Below, in pieces: positions 6,940 through 16,033 of a DNA stretch of 64,000 bases. Location of the stretch: the NCBI RefSeq assembly GCF_002086695.1, contig NZ_MVIH01000004.1, forward strand, positions 1-64,000, given 5' to 3'. Position 1 is the stretch's first letter. The number at the start of each line of letters is the position of its first letter. A program made the position numbers and the translations under genes. The notes under the pieces were generated by a model. The model saw nothing but the letters and a program-made list of their open reading frames with translations. It was not told where the DNA came from and did no database searches. The DNA comes from Mycolicibacterium rhodesiae. Lineage in GTDB: Bacteria; Actinomycetota; Actinomycetes; Mycobacteriales; Mycobacteriaceae.

Positions 6940-8634
6940 GTGGCAGATGCGGTGCGGATCGGTAACTGTTCCGGCTTCTATGGTGACCGCCTCGGCGCTA
7001 TGCGCGAGATGCTCACCGGCGGCGACCTCGACTACCTGACCGGCGACTACCTGGCCGAGCTCACAATGCTCATCCTGGGCCGGGACAAGATGAAGAATCC
7101 GGAGCGTGGCTACGCCAAGACATTCCTGACCCAACTCGAGGAATGCCTCGGACTCGCCCACGAACGCGGGGTCCGCATCGTCGCCAACGCCGGCGGCCTC
7201 AACCCGGCCGGGTTGGCCGATGCAGTTCGCGGGCTGGCCGAGCGGCTGGGCATTCCGGCAAAGGTCGCCTACGTCGAAGGCGACGACCTTCTCCCCCGCG
7301 CGGCCGACCTCGGTTTGGGTTCACCGCTGACGGCCAACGCCTACCTGGGCGCGTGGGGCATCGTCGACTGCCTGCAGGCCGGGGCAGACATCGTGGTCAC
7401 CGGCCGGGTCACCGACGCGTCGGTGGTGGTCGGCCCGGCTGCGGCGCACTTCGGCTGGAACCGCGCCGACTATGACCGGCTGGCGGGTGCGGTCGTCGCC
7501 GGCCACGTCATCGAATGCGGAGCGCAGGCCACCGGAGGCAACTACTCCTTCTTCACCGAGATCGCCGACCTGGGCCATGCCGGCTTCCCGCTGGCCGAAG
7601 TCCACGCCGACGGTTCCTCGGTGATCACCAAACACCCCGGGACCGGCGGGCAGGTCAGCGTCGGCACCGTCACCGCGCAGCTGCTCTACGAGATCGGCGG
7701 CACCCGCTACGCCAACCCCGACGTGACCGCCCGGTTCGACACGATCGCGCTGTCCGGCGACGGCCCCGACCGCGTCCGCATCAGCGGCGTGCGCGGTGAG
7801 CCGCCGCCCCCGACGCTGAAGGTCTCGCTGAACAGCATCGGCGGGTTCCGCAACGCGGTGACGTTCGTGCTCACCGGGTTGGACATCGAGGCCAAGGCCG
7901 CCCTGGTGCGCAGTCAACTGGAGTCGGCCCTGCGCGTGAAGCCCGCGGAGATGGGCTGGACGCTGGCCCGCACCGACCACCCCGACGCCGATACCGAAGA
8001 GGCGGCCAGCGCACTGCTGACCTGTGTCGTGCGCGACTCGGATCCCAAGACCGTGGGGCGCCAATTCTCCTCGGCTGCAGTCGAACTCGCGCTGGCCTCT
8101 TACCCGGGCTTCACCTCGACAGCACCGCCGGGCGACGGGCAGGTCTACGGCGTGTTCACCGCAGGCTACGTGCCCGCGAGCGAGGTCGAGCAGGTCGCCG
8201 TGCGACCGGACGGCAGCCGCGCCGAGATCGAAGCCGCGGCGACGACGGTGGAACTCGCCGACGTCGAGCCGGCCGCGTTGCCCGAACCACTGGCGCCCGG
8301 ACCGGTGCGTCGCGTGCCGCTGGGCACGATCGCCGGTGCGCGTAGCGGCGACAAGGGCGGCGCCGCCAATGTAGGTGTGTGGGTACGCACCGACGAGCAG
8401 TGGCGCTGGCTCGCCCATGCGCTGACCGCCGACATGCTGCGTGAATTACTTCCCGAGACAGCACATCTCGCGATCACTCGGCATCTGCTGCCGAACCTGC
8501 GGGCGGTCAATTTCGTCATCGACGGCATCCTCGGACAGGGTGTCGCGTATCAAGCGCGATTCGACCCGCAGGCCAAAGGTCTCGGCGAATGGCTGCGCAG
8601 CCGTCACATCGACATCCCGGAAGAGATTCTGTGA
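6940..8634 (+). CDS. AtuA-family acyclic terpene utilisation protein
   Basis: A 564-aa member of the AtuA family (DUF1446), named for the first gene of the acyclic terpene utilisation cluster of Pseudomonas; its reaction is not established. The N-terminal large domain (to about 440) contains NCSGFYGDR, VANAGGLNP and a Gly-rich TGRVTDASVV stretch; a smaller C-terminal domain starts near GTIAGARSGDKGG. The GTG at 6940 follows AAGGGA, and upstream frame extensions lack family similarity. The stop overlaps the next start (GTGA), so it is coupled to fadE13. Orthologue of Rv0976c. A role in handling the CoA intermediates of this operon is inference. Confidence 0.85.
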   Translation: MADAVRIGNCSGFYGDRLGAMREMLTGGDLDYLTGDYLAELTMLILGRDKMKNPERGYAKTFLTQLEECLGLAHERGVRIVANAGGLNPAGLADAVRGLAERLGIPAKVAYVEGDDLLPRAADLGLGSPLTANAYLGAWGIVDCLQAGADIVVTGRVTDASVVVGPAAAHFGWNRADYDRLAGAVVAGHVIECGAQATGGNYSFFTEIADLGHAGFPLAEVHADGSSVITKHPGTGGQVSVGTVTAQLLYEIGGTRYANPDVTARFDTIALSGDGPDRVRISGVRGEPPPPTLKVSLNSIGGFRNAVTFVLTGLDIEAKAALVRSQLESALRVKPAEMGWTLARTDHPDADTEEAASALLTCVVRDSDPKTVGRQFSSAAVELALASYPGFTSTAPPGDGQVYGVFTAGYVPASEVEQVAVRPDGSRAEIEAAATTVELADVEPAALPEPLAPGPVRRVPLGTIAGARSGDKGGAANVGVWVRTDEQWRWLAHALTADMLRELLPETAHLAITRHLLPNLRAVNFVIDGILGQGVAYQARFDPQAKGLGEWLRSRHIDIPEEIL

Positions 8635-9788
8635 ACATCTGGAACACCCCCGAACGCCAGCAGCTGCGCAAGACGGTGCGCAGCTTCGCCGAACGCGAGA
8701 TCCTGCCGCACATCGAGGAGTGGGAGCGTGCCGGGGAACTCCCCCGCGACCTGCACCGGCGCGCCGCAGCCGCCGGCCTGTTGGGCGCCGACCTCCCCGA
8801 GTCGGTCGGCGGGGGCGGTGGAGACGCTGCGGACTCACTGATCATCTGCGAGGAATTGCACGAATCCGGCACGCCCGGAGGCGTTTTCGCCTCGCTGTTC
8901 ACCTGCGGAATCGCGGTTCCGCACATGGCCGCCACCGGTGACGAGCGGTTGATCGAGACATTCGTGCGGCCGACGCTGCGCGGCGAACTGATCGGATCGC
9001 TGGCGATCACCGAACCCGGCGGCGGCTCCGATGTCGGCCACCTGCGGACCACAGCCACCCGAGCCGGTGACGAGTTCGTGGTCAACGGTTCCAAGACCTA
9101 CATCACGTCCGGCGTGCGGGCCGACTACGTCGTCACCGCCGTGCGCACCGGCGGCACCGAATTGCCCGGGGCGGCAGGCGTTTCGCTTCTCGTCGTCGAG
9201 AAGGGCACACCGGGCTTCGACGTCACCCGGCGGCTGGACAAGATGGGCTGGCGCTCCTCCGACACCGCCGAGCTGTCCTATACCGACGCCCGCGTTCCTG
9301 CGGTCAACCTCGTCGGCGCCGAGCACACCGGCTTCGCGCAGATCGCGCAGGCTTTCGTCTCCGAACGCATCGGCCTGGCGGCTCAGGCATATTCGTCGGC
9401 ACAGCGCTGCCTGGACCTGACTCTGCAATGGTGCCGGGACCGCGAGACGTTCGGCAGGCCGCTGATCTCCCGGCAGGCCGTGCAGAACACACTGGCCGAG
9501 ATGGCGCGGCGCATCGACGTGGCACGGGTGTATTCACGCAGTGTCGTGGAACGGCAGATGGCCGGCGAGACCAACTTGATCGCGGAGGTGTGCTTCGCGA
9601 AGAACACCGCGGTGGAAACCGGCGAGTGGGTGGCGCACCAAGCGGTTCAGCTCTTCGGAGGGATGGGGTACATGACCGAGTGCGAGGTCGAACGCCAATA
9701 CCGGGACATGCGAATCCTGGGTATCGGCGGCGGAACAACCGAAATCCTCACCGGCCTGGCCGCCAAGGCACTTGGATACCAGGCATGA
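8631..9788 (+). CDS. fadE13: Acyl-CoA dehydrogenase FadE13
   Basis: An FAD-dependent enzyme that desaturates an acyl-CoA at the alpha-beta bond. The 385-aa chain shows the ITEPGGGSD flavin/substrate motif (127-134) and the RQYRDMRILGI C-terminal helix region. The glutamate of medium-chain enzymes (in YEGT) is replaced by Gly in IGGGTTEI; instead Glu245 in SERIGLA sits where isovaleryl-CoA dehydrogenase keeps its catalytic base. That pattern suggests a branched substrate such as a citronellyl- or isovaleryl-type CoA. The GTG overlaps the atuA stop and the stop overlaps accD2 (ATGA). Equals Rv0975c in length. Confidence 0.93.
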   Translation: MNIWNTPERQQLRKTVRSFAEREILPHIEEWERAGELPRDLHRRAAAAGLLGADLPESVGGGGGDAADSLIICEELHESGTPGGVFASLFTCGIAVPHMAATGDERLIETFVRPTLRGELIGSLAITEPGGGSDVGHLRTTATRAGDEFVVNGSKTYITSGVRADYVVTAVRTGGTELPGAAGVSLLVVEKGTPGFDVTRRLDKMGWRSSDTAELSYTDARVPAVNLVGAEHTGFAQIAQAFVSERIGLAAQAYSSAQRCLDLTLQWCRDRETFGRPLISRQAVQNTLAEMARRIDVARVYSRSVVERQMAGETNLIAEVCFAKNTAVETGEWVAHQAVQLFGGMGYMTECEVERQYRDMRILGIGGGTTEILTGLAAKALGYQA

Positions 9789-11380
9789 CCCGGCTCACGA
9801 GCACCATCGACCCGACGGCGCCAACCTATGTCGAGGCGGCCGAGGCGATGAGTGCCAAGCTCGCCGAAATCGACGGCGAGCTGGCCAAGGCACTGGCCGG
9901 CGGCGGGCCCAAGTACGTCGACCGGCACCACGCCCGCGGCAAGCTGACCGCCCGCGAACGCATCGAACTACTCGTCGACCCCGATTCGCCGTTCCTCGAA
10001 CTGTGCCCACTGGCCGCATACGGCAGCGACTTTCAGGTTGGCGCCAGCTTGGTGACCGGTATCGGAGTAGTGGAAGGCGTCGAGTGCCTACTGGTCGCCA
10101 ACGACCCGACCGTCAAGGGCGGCACCAGTAATCCCTGGACGCTGAAGAAGATTCTGCGGGCCAACCAGGTGGCCTTCGAGAACCGGCTGCCGGTGATCTC
10201 ACTGGTGGAGTCCGGCGGTGCGGATCTGCCCACTCAGAAAGAGATCTTCATCCCGGGTGGCCAGATGTTCCGCGACCTGACCCGGCTGTCCGCGGCGGGC
10301 ATCCCGACGATCGCGCTGGTGTTCGGCAACTCCACCGCCGGCGGCGCCTACATCCCCGGCATGTCCGATCACGTGGTGATGATCAAGGAACGTTCCAAGG
10401 TGTTCCTGGCCGGGCCACCGCTGGTCAAAATGGCCACCGGCGAGGAGTCCGACGACGAGTCCCTCGGCGGCGCCGAAATGCACGCCAGGGTATCGGGTTT
10501 GGGCGATTACCTGGCCGTCGACGAAGTCGATGCCATCCGGATCGGCCGGCGCATCGTGGCCCGGCTGAACTGGACCAAACAGGGCCCGGCACCACGCCCG
10601 GTCGTCCCGCCGCTCGCCGACCCCGACGAGCTGCTGGGCATCGTGTCTGCCGATCTGCGCATCCCGTTCGATCCTCGTGAGGTGATCGCGCGCATCGTCG
10701 ACGGCTCGGATTTCGATGAGTTCAAAGCCATGTACGGACCGTCCCTGGTGACCGGGTGGGCGACCCTGCACGGCTACCCGGTGGGCATCCTGGCCAACGC
10801 CCGCGGCGTGCTGTTCAGCGAAGAGTCGCAGAAAGCCACCCAGTTCATCCAGCTGGCCAACCGGTCCAACACGCCACTGTTGTTCCTGCACAACACGACC
10901 GGTTACATGGTCGGCAAGGCATACGAGGAAGGCGGGATGATCAAGCACGGCTCGATGATGATCAACGCCGTATCCAACTCGCGGGTCCCGCACATCTCCC
11001 TGCTGATCGGCGCCTCCTATGGGGCCGGGCACTACGGCATGTGCGGCCGCGCCTACGACCCCCGCTTCCTGTTCGCCTGGCCCAGCGCCAAATCCGCGGT
11101 GATGGGCGGTGCCCAGCTGGCCGGCGTGCTGTCCATCGTCAACCGCGCGGCCACCGAAGCCCGCGGTGGCGTCGTTGACGACGCCGCCGATGCTTCTCTG
11201 CGCGAAGCCGTCGAAAAACAGATCGAAGCCGAGTCGCTGCCGATGTTCCTGTCCGGCCGCATCTACGACGACGGGGTGATCGATCCGCGTGACACCCGCA
11301 CCGTCCTGGGAATGTGTTTGTCCGCCATAGCCAATGCGCCGATCGAGGGGACGTCGAACTTCGGCGTCTTCCGGATGTGA
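9785..11380 (+). CDS. accD2: Acyl-CoA carboxylase beta subunit AccD2
   Basis: The carboxyltransferase half of a biotin-dependent acyl-CoA carboxylase; it moves CO2 from biotin to the acyl-CoA. The 531-aa protein has both crotonase-like halves, with the oxyanion segments GNSTAGGAY (near 181) and GASYGAGHYG in the second half. It resembles methylcrotonyl/geranyl-CoA carboxylase beta chains more than propionyl-type AccD5. Where methylcrotonyl-CoA carboxylases have Phe before Gly in the acyl pocket, this has Gly158-Gly159, the change I recall for geranyl-CoA carboxylase. It overlaps fadE13 by four bases and lies 10 bp before accA2. Orthologue of Rv0974c. Confidence 0.93.
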   Translation: MTRLTSTIDPTAPTYVEAAEAMSAKLAEIDGELAKALAGGGPKYVDRHHARGKLTARERIELLVDPDSPFLELCPLAAYGSDFQVGASLVTGIGVVEGVECLLVANDPTVKGGTSNPWTLKKILRANQVAFENRLPVISLVESGGADLPTQKEIFIPGGQMFRDLTRLSAAGIPTIALVFGNSTAGGAYIPGMSDHVVMIKERSKVFLAGPPLVKMATGEESDDESLGGAEMHARVSGLGDYLAVDEVDAIRIGRRIVARLNWTKQGPAPRPVVPPLADPDELLGIVSADLRIPFDPREVIARIVDGSDFDEFKAMYGPSLVTGWATLHGYPVGILANARGVLFSEESQKATQFIQLANRSNTPLLFLHNTTGYMVGKAYEEGGMIKHGSMMINAVSNSRVPHISLLIGASYGAGHYGMCGRAYDPRFLFAWPSAKSAVMGGAQLAGVLSIVNRAATEARGGVVDDAADASLREAVEKQIEAESLPMFLSGRIYDDGVIDPRDTRTVLGMCLSAIANAPIEGTSNFGVFRM

Positions 11381-11390
11381 GGGCCCACCC

Positions 11391-13367
11391 ATGATCACAC
11401 GAGTTCTGGTCGCCAACCGCGGCGAGATCGCCCGCCGCGTGTTCGCCACCTGCCGACGGCTCGGCATCGGCACGGTGGCCGTCTACACCGACCCGGACGT
11501 CGACGCACCCCACGTCGCCGAGGCTGACGCCCGGGTCCGTCTCGAGGGCAACAACGGTTACCTCGACACCGCCCAAATCATCGCAGCCGCGCAGGCCTCG
11601 GGCGCGGACGCGATCCATCCCGGCTACGGATTCCTTTCCGAGAACGCCGATTTCGCGAAGGCCGTCCTCGACGCCGGTCTGGTCTGGATCGGGCCGCCGG
11701 TGGCCGCCGTCGCGTCGATGGGCTCGAAAATCGAGGCGAAGAAGATGATGGCCGCCGCCGGCGTGCCGGTTCTCGACGAGCTCGACCCCGCCACCGTCAC
11801 CGCATCCCAGCTGCCGGTCCTGGTGAAGGCGTCGGCCGGTGGCGGAGGCCGCGGCATGCGGGTGGTGTCCGAACTGGCCGATCTGGCCGGTCAGGTCGAG
11901 GCCGCCCAGCGCGAGGCCCAGTCGGCGTTCGGCGACCCGACGGTGTTCTGCGAGCGGTACCTCGCAGGAGGCCACCACGTCGAGGTCCAGGTACTGGCCG
12001 ACGAGCATGGCACGGTCTGGGCGGTCGGCGAGCGCGAGTGCTCGATTCAGCGTCGGCATCAGAAGATCATCGAGGAGGCCCCCTCCCCGCTGGTCGAATG
12101 CGTTGCGGGGATGCGGGAGCGGCTGTTTGACGCCGCCCGGCTGGCCGCCGGCGCGATCGGCTACACCGGTGCCGGGACCGTGGAGTTCCTGGCCGACGAC
12201 GAGGGCGAGTTCTACTTCCTGGAGATGAACACCCGGCTTCAGGTCGAACATCCGGTCACCGAGCTCACCACCGGTCTCGACCTCGTCGAGCTGCAGCTGG
12301 CGGTGGCCGACGGCGAGCGGCTCGGCGCACAGCCCCCGGCCGCACGCGGACACGCCATCGAGGCGCGCATCTATGCCGAGGATCCCGCCAAAAACTGGCA
12401 GCCCCAGGCGGGGCGCATTCATCAGTTCGACGTGCCCGGTGTGACAACGGCTTTCGGCCTGGTCGCCGGTACCGGTGTCCGGCTGGACTCCGGCATCGAC
12501 GGCCAGGCAACGGTGTCGATCCATTACGACCCGATGCTGGCCAAGGTGATCTCGTTCGCCCCCACCCGACAGCGCGCCGCCCAGGTGCTCGCCGCCGCAC
12601 TGGCCGGTGCGCGACTGCACGGCATCCGCACCAACCGCGACCTGCTCGTCAATGTCCTTCGCCACCAGCATTTCCTGGACGGCGCCACCGACACCGCCTT
12701 CTTCGACACCCACGGCCTGGCCGACTTGGCCCGCCCACTGGCCGATGATCGTGCGACGCGGCTCTCGGCAGTCGCCGCCGCGCTGGCCGACAGCGCCCAT
12801 AATCGCGCCGGCGCACGGGTATTGGGCGAGATCCCCAGCGGCTGGCGCAACGTCGTGTCGGGCAATCAGGTCAAGACCTACTCGGCCGGCGAGCGGGAAC
12901 ACCAGGTCAGCTATCGGTTCACCCGAGACGGGGTGGTGCTGCCCGACGATTCCGCTGTGACTGTGCTGTCGACGCAGCCCGGCCAGGTCGTGCTGGCCGA
13001 CGACGCGGGGGTCGCCACCGCGTTCAATGTGAGCCGTTACGGTGCCGAGGTATTCGTCGACTCACCGCTGGGCTCGGTCGCGTTGACCGCCGTGCCCAGA
13101 TTCCCGGAACCGGGCTCGGCCGTCGAGAAGGGCTCGTTGCTGGCACCCATGCCCGGCGCGGTGATTCGGCTCGGCGCGGCACTGGGTGACACGGTCACGC
13201 TCGGTCAGCCACTGGTGTGGCTGGAGGCGATGAAGATGGAACACACGATCACCGCACCCGCCGATGGCGTGGTGACCCAACTGGAGGTCAGCGTCGGCCA
13301 GCAGGTCGACGTGGGGACCGTCCTTGCGCGGGTGGAGAGCCAGAACGAAACAGAAGGAGAGCTGTGA
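11391..13367 (+). CDS. accA2: Acyl-CoA carboxylase alpha subunit AccA2 (biotin carboxylase + BCCP)
   Basis: A 658-aa fused biotin carboxylase and biotin carrier. It starts MITRVLVANRGEIARR, has the ATP-grasp glycine loop KASAGGGGRGM, the EMNTRLQVEHPVTE active-site motif near 275-290, and a C-terminal carrier domain with biotinylated Lys615 in EAMKMEH. It should form an alpha-beta holoenzyme with AccD2. The ATG at 11391 begins ten bases after the accD2 stop. The stop overlaps the fadE12 GTG. Orthologue of Rv0973c; substrate not proven, see the operon-level finding. Confidence 0.94.
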   Translation: MITRVLVANRGEIARRVFATCRRLGIGTVAVYTDPDVDAPHVAEADARVRLEGNNGYLDTAQIIAAAQASGADAIHPGYGFLSENADFAKAVLDAGLVWIGPPVAAVASMGSKIEAKKMMAAAGVPVLDELDPATVTASQLPVLVKASAGGGGRGMRVVSELADLAGQVEAAQREAQSAFGDPTVFCERYLAGGHHVEVQVLADEHGTVWAVGERECSIQRRHQKIIEEAPSPLVECVAGMRERLFDAARLAAGAIGYTGAGTVEFLADDEGEFYFLEMNTRLQVEHPVTELTTGLDLVELQLAVADGERLGAQPPAARGHAIEARIYAEDPAKNWQPQAGRIHQFDVPGVTTAFGLVAGTGVRLDSGIDGQATVSIHYDPMLAKVISFAPTRQRAAQVLAAALAGARLHGIRTNRDLLVNVLRHQHFLDGATDTAFFDTHGLADLARPLADDRATRLSAVAAALADSAHNRAGARVLGEIPSGWRNVVSGNQVKTYSAGEREHQVSYRFTRDGVVLPDDSAVTVLSTQPGQVVLADDAGVATAFNVSRYGAEVFVDSPLGSVALTAVPRFPEPGSAVEKGSLLAPMPGAVIRLGAALGDTVTLGQPLVWLEAMKMEHTITAPADGVVTQLEVSVGQQVDVGTVLARVESQNETEGEL

Positions 13368-14542
13368 ATTCCTTGAGGACCGACACCGGCTTCATCGAGA
13401 GTGCCGAACGCCAGGAGCTTCGCAAGGCGGTCGCCGCGATGGCGGCGAGCTACGGCTCGGACTACTACCTGGCCATGGCCCGCGCCGGCGAGCACACCGA
13501 CGAATTGTGGGCCGAGGCGGCCAAACTCGGCTTCGTCGGAGTCAACCTTCCCGAGGAGTACGGCGGCGGCGGCGCAGGCATGTACGAGCTGTCCCTGGTG
13601 ATGGAGGAAATGGCCGCCAACGGTTGCGCCCTGTTGATGCTGGTGGTGTCGCCGGCGATCAACGGCACCATCATCAGCAAGTTCGGCACCGACGACCAGA
13701 AGAAGCGTTGGCTGCCCGGCATCGCCGACGGATCCATCACGATGGCGTTCGCCATCACCGAACCCGACGCCGGCTCGAACTCGCACAAGATCACCACCAC
13801 CGCGCGCCGCGACGGCAGCGATTGGGTCCTGTCCGGGCAAAAGGTCTACATCTCCGGCGTCGACCAGGCGCAGGCCGTGCTGGTCGTCGGCCGCACTGAA
13901 GAGGCGAAGACCGGCAACCTCAAGCCGGCGTTGTTCATCGTGCCGACCGACACCCCCGGGTTCACCTTCACCAAGATCGACATGGAGATCGTCAGCCCGG
14001 AAAGCCAGTTCCAGGTGTTCATCGACGATGTCCGGCTGCCCGCGGATGCCCTCGTCGGTTCGGAAGACGCCGCGATCGCGCAGCTGTTCGCCGGTCTGAA
14101 CCCGGAACGGATCATGGGTGCGGCCAACGCGATCGGTGCGGGCCGCCACGTGCTCGGCAAGGCGGCCGAGTACGTCAAGACCCGTCAGGTGTGGAAGACA
14201 CCGATCGGTGCACATCAGGGCATTGCACATCCATTGGCGCAGAACTACATCGAGATCGAACTGGCCAAGCTGATGATGCAGAAGGCGGCCGCGCTCTACG
14301 ACGCCGGTGATGACTTCGGTGCAGCAGAGGCGGCCAACATGGCGAAGTACGCCGCGGGCGAGGCGTCCACCAAGGCCGTCGATCAGGCTGTGCAGTCCCT
14401 CGGCGGCAACGGGCTCACCAAGGAGTACGGCGTCGCCTCGATGCTCACCGCGTCCCGTCTCGCGCGCATCGCCCCGGTCAGCCGGGAGATGATCCTGAAC
14501 TTCGTCGCCCAGACGTCGCTCGGCCTGCCCCGGTCGTACTGA
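13364..14542 (+). CDS. fadE12: Acyl-CoA dehydrogenase FadE12
   Basis: A second acyl-CoA dehydrogenase of the operon, 392 aa. It has the AITEPDAGSNSHKI flavin/substrate motif and the QSLGGNGLTKEYG C-terminal region. As in FadE13, the usual YEGT glutamate is missing (LARIAPVSREM), while a Glu in NPERIMGA occupies the isovaleryl-type position. The GTG at 13364 is preceded by AGAAGGAGAG and overlaps the accA2 stop. Two dehydrogenases in one operon suggest successive oxidations of a chain before and after carboxylation. Orthologue of Rv0972c. Confidence 0.93.
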   Translation: MNSLRTDTGFIESAERQELRKAVAAMAASYGSDYYLAMARAGEHTDELWAEAAKLGFVGVNLPEEYGGGGAGMYELSLVMEEMAANGCALLMLVVSPAINGTIISKFGTDDQKKRWLPGIADGSITMAFAITEPDAGSNSHKITTTARRDGSDWVLSGQKVYISGVDQAQAVLVVGRTEEAKTGNLKPALFIVPTDTPGFTFTKIDMEIVSPESQFQVFIDDVRLPADALVGSEDAAIAQLFAGLNPERIMGAANAIGAGRHVLGKAAEYVKTRQVWKTPIGAHQGIAHPLAQNYIEIELAKLMMQKAAALYDAGDDFGAAEAANMAKYAAGEASTKAVDQAVQSLGGNGLTKEYGVASMLTASRLARIAPVSREMILNFVAQTSLGLPRSY

Positions 14543-15309
14543 TGAACCGGCTCGTCACCTACGCCGTCGACGGCCACGTCGCCCGGCTCACGCTCGACTC
14601 CCCGCACAACCGCAATGCGCTGTCCACCCGGCTGGTGGAGCAGTTGCACGCCGGACTGCGTGAGGCGGCCGCCGACCCGGCGGTGCGGACCGTGGTGCTG
14701 GGTCACACCGGCGGCACGTTCTGTGCCGGTGCCGATCTGAGCGAAGCATCCGACGGGGACCCGTTCGCGGCCACCGCCGCTCGGGGCCGCGAAATGGCGG
14801 CGCTGCTGCGGGCGATCGTCGAATCACCGATGCCGGTGGTGGCGGCCATCGACGGTCACGTCCGGGCCGGCGGTCTCGGGCTGGTGGGGGCGTGTGACAT
14901 CGCGGTCGCAGGCCCGCGTAGCACGTTCGCACTGACCGAGGCGCGCATCGGTGTGGCCCCGGCTGTCATTTCTTTGACCCTGCTGCCGAAGATGACGGCA
15001 CGCGCGGCGGCCCGCTACTACCTCACAGGTGAGACGTTCACCGCACCGACAGCCGCCGAGATCGGCGTGATCACGCTGGCCGCCGACGACCTGGACACGA
15101 CGATCGCAGGCATCGTGGCCGACCTCGGCCGCGGCTCGCCGCAGGGGCTGGCGGCATCGAAAGCGCTGACCACGGCCGATGTCCTGGCCCGTTTCGACCG
15201 CGATGCCGAAGAGTTGGCGAACGAATCGGCGCGCTTGTTCGTCTCCGAGGAAGCCCACGAAGGGATGCTCGCGTTTCTGCAGAAACGTCCGCCGCGCTGG
15301 CTGCGATAA
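14542..15309 (+). CDS. echA7: Enoyl-CoA hydratase EchA7
   Basis: A 255-aa crotonase-fold enzyme that adds water to an enoyl-CoA. It shows the N-terminal RLTLDSPHNRNALS, the oxyanion-hole segments GTFCAGADLSEA and AIDGHVRAGGLGLVGACDI, and the LTEARIGVAPAVISL helix. The start shares one base with the fadE12 stop (TGATG). In the atu-pathway reading it would hydrate the carboxylated enoyl-CoA (isohexenyl- or methyl-glutaconyl type). Last gene of the operon; orthologue of Rv0971c. Confidence 0.92.
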   Translation: MNRLVTYAVDGHVARLTLDSPHNRNALSTRLVEQLHAGLREAAADPAVRTVVLGHTGGTFCAGADLSEASDGDPFAATAARGREMAALLRAIVESPMPVVAAIDGHVRAGGLGLVGACDIAVAGPRSTFALTEARIGVAPAVISLTLLPKMTARAAARYYLTGETFTAPTAAEIGVITLAADDLDTTIAGIVADLGRGSPQGLAASKALTTADVLARFDRDAEELANESARLFVSEEAHEGMLAFLQKRPPRWLR

Positions 15310-15359
15310 CACCGGCGTGAGAGAACAGCGAACACTCTTGCGGTTGCCGGTCAGAGTCG

Positions 15360-15365
15360 TACCCT
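15360..15365 (+). promoter_or_regulatory. -10 box of a leaderless DUF1707 transcript
   Basis: TACCCT fits the mycobacterial TAnnnT -10 consensus and ends eight bases before the ATG at 15374. No ribosome binding site is present, so transcription probably begins at or next to the ATG. Confidence 0.5.
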
Positions 15366-15373
15366 CGTAAGCG

Positions 15374-15970
15374 ATGAGCAACTTGACACCGCGGGACGCA
15401 TCGACGCGGGCTGCTGACACAGACCGCATCCAGGTTGCCCAATTGCTCACCGAGGCCGCCTCTCGTGGGCGCTTGGCGCTCAGCGAATACGAGCAGCGAT
15501 TGGCGAAGGCCTACGCCGCGCAGACCTATGAGGACCTCGATCGACTCACCGAGGACTTACCGGAGGCCGCCGACGCCTCGAATCGGCGCGGTGCATCGAG
15601 TCCAGCGCCCAAGACGCTTCTGCTGGCGATCCTCAGCGGGTTCGAGCGCCGTGGCCGATGGAATGTTCCCGGCCGGATCACGACCTTCACCTTGTTCGGC
15701 GGTGGCGTTGTCGACTTGCGCTACGCCGACTTCACGTCAGCGAACGTGGAGATCCACGCGTATTCGATCATGGGCGGCCAGACCATCCTGCTGCCGCCCG
15801 AGATCAATGTGGAGGTCCACGGGGTCGGCGTGATGGGTGGCTTCGACCATGACGTCGACGGCCCGGGTACGCCGGGTGCGCCGAAGGTCACCATCCGCGG
15901 CTTCTCGTTGTGGGGCGGTGTCGGCGTCAAACGCAAGAACCGCAAGCCCAACGCCCCCGAGTCCCGCTGA
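15374..15970 (+). CDS. DUF1707 (SHOCT-like) domain protein
   Basis: A 198-aa protein of unknown function. The N-terminal DUF1707 domain (about 6-62) has the usual RAADTDRIQVAQLL and SEYEQRLAKAYAAQTYEDL pattern. The C-terminal half (about 95-185) resembles the LiaF-like cell-wall-stress fold, with repeated short beta segments around GGGVVDLRYADF and SIMGGQTILLPP. No signal peptide or membrane helix is clear. Orthologue of Rv0966c. Its own putative promoter lies upstream and a shared terminator downstream, so it is probably monocistronic. Confidence 0.9.
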   Translation: MSNLTPRDASTRAADTDRIQVAQLLTEAASRGRLALSEYEQRLAKAYAAQTYEDLDRLTEDLPEAADASNRRGASSPAPKTLLLAILSGFERRGRWNVPGRITTFTLFGGGVVDLRYADFTSANVEIHAYSIMGGQTILLPPEINVEVHGVGVMGGFDHDVDGPGTPGAPKVTIRGFSLWGGVGVKRKNRKPNAPESR

Positions 15971-15978
15971 CCGCTCCG

Positions 15979-16025
15979 CAAACAACTTCGGCCCCTTCCG
16001 AATCGGAAGGGGCCGAAGTTGTTTG
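15979..16025. terminator. Bidirectional terminator between converging genes
   Basis: A perfect inverted repeat with 22-bp arms (15979-16000 and 16004-16025) and an AAT loop. The stem core is CTTCGGCCCCTTCCG, and the arms end CAAACAA/TTGTTTG, giving a T-rich tail in each direction. It sits between the DUF1707 gene and the secreted-protein gene, which converge on it. Confidence 0.9.
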
Positions 16026-16033
16026 TGCGGGTG

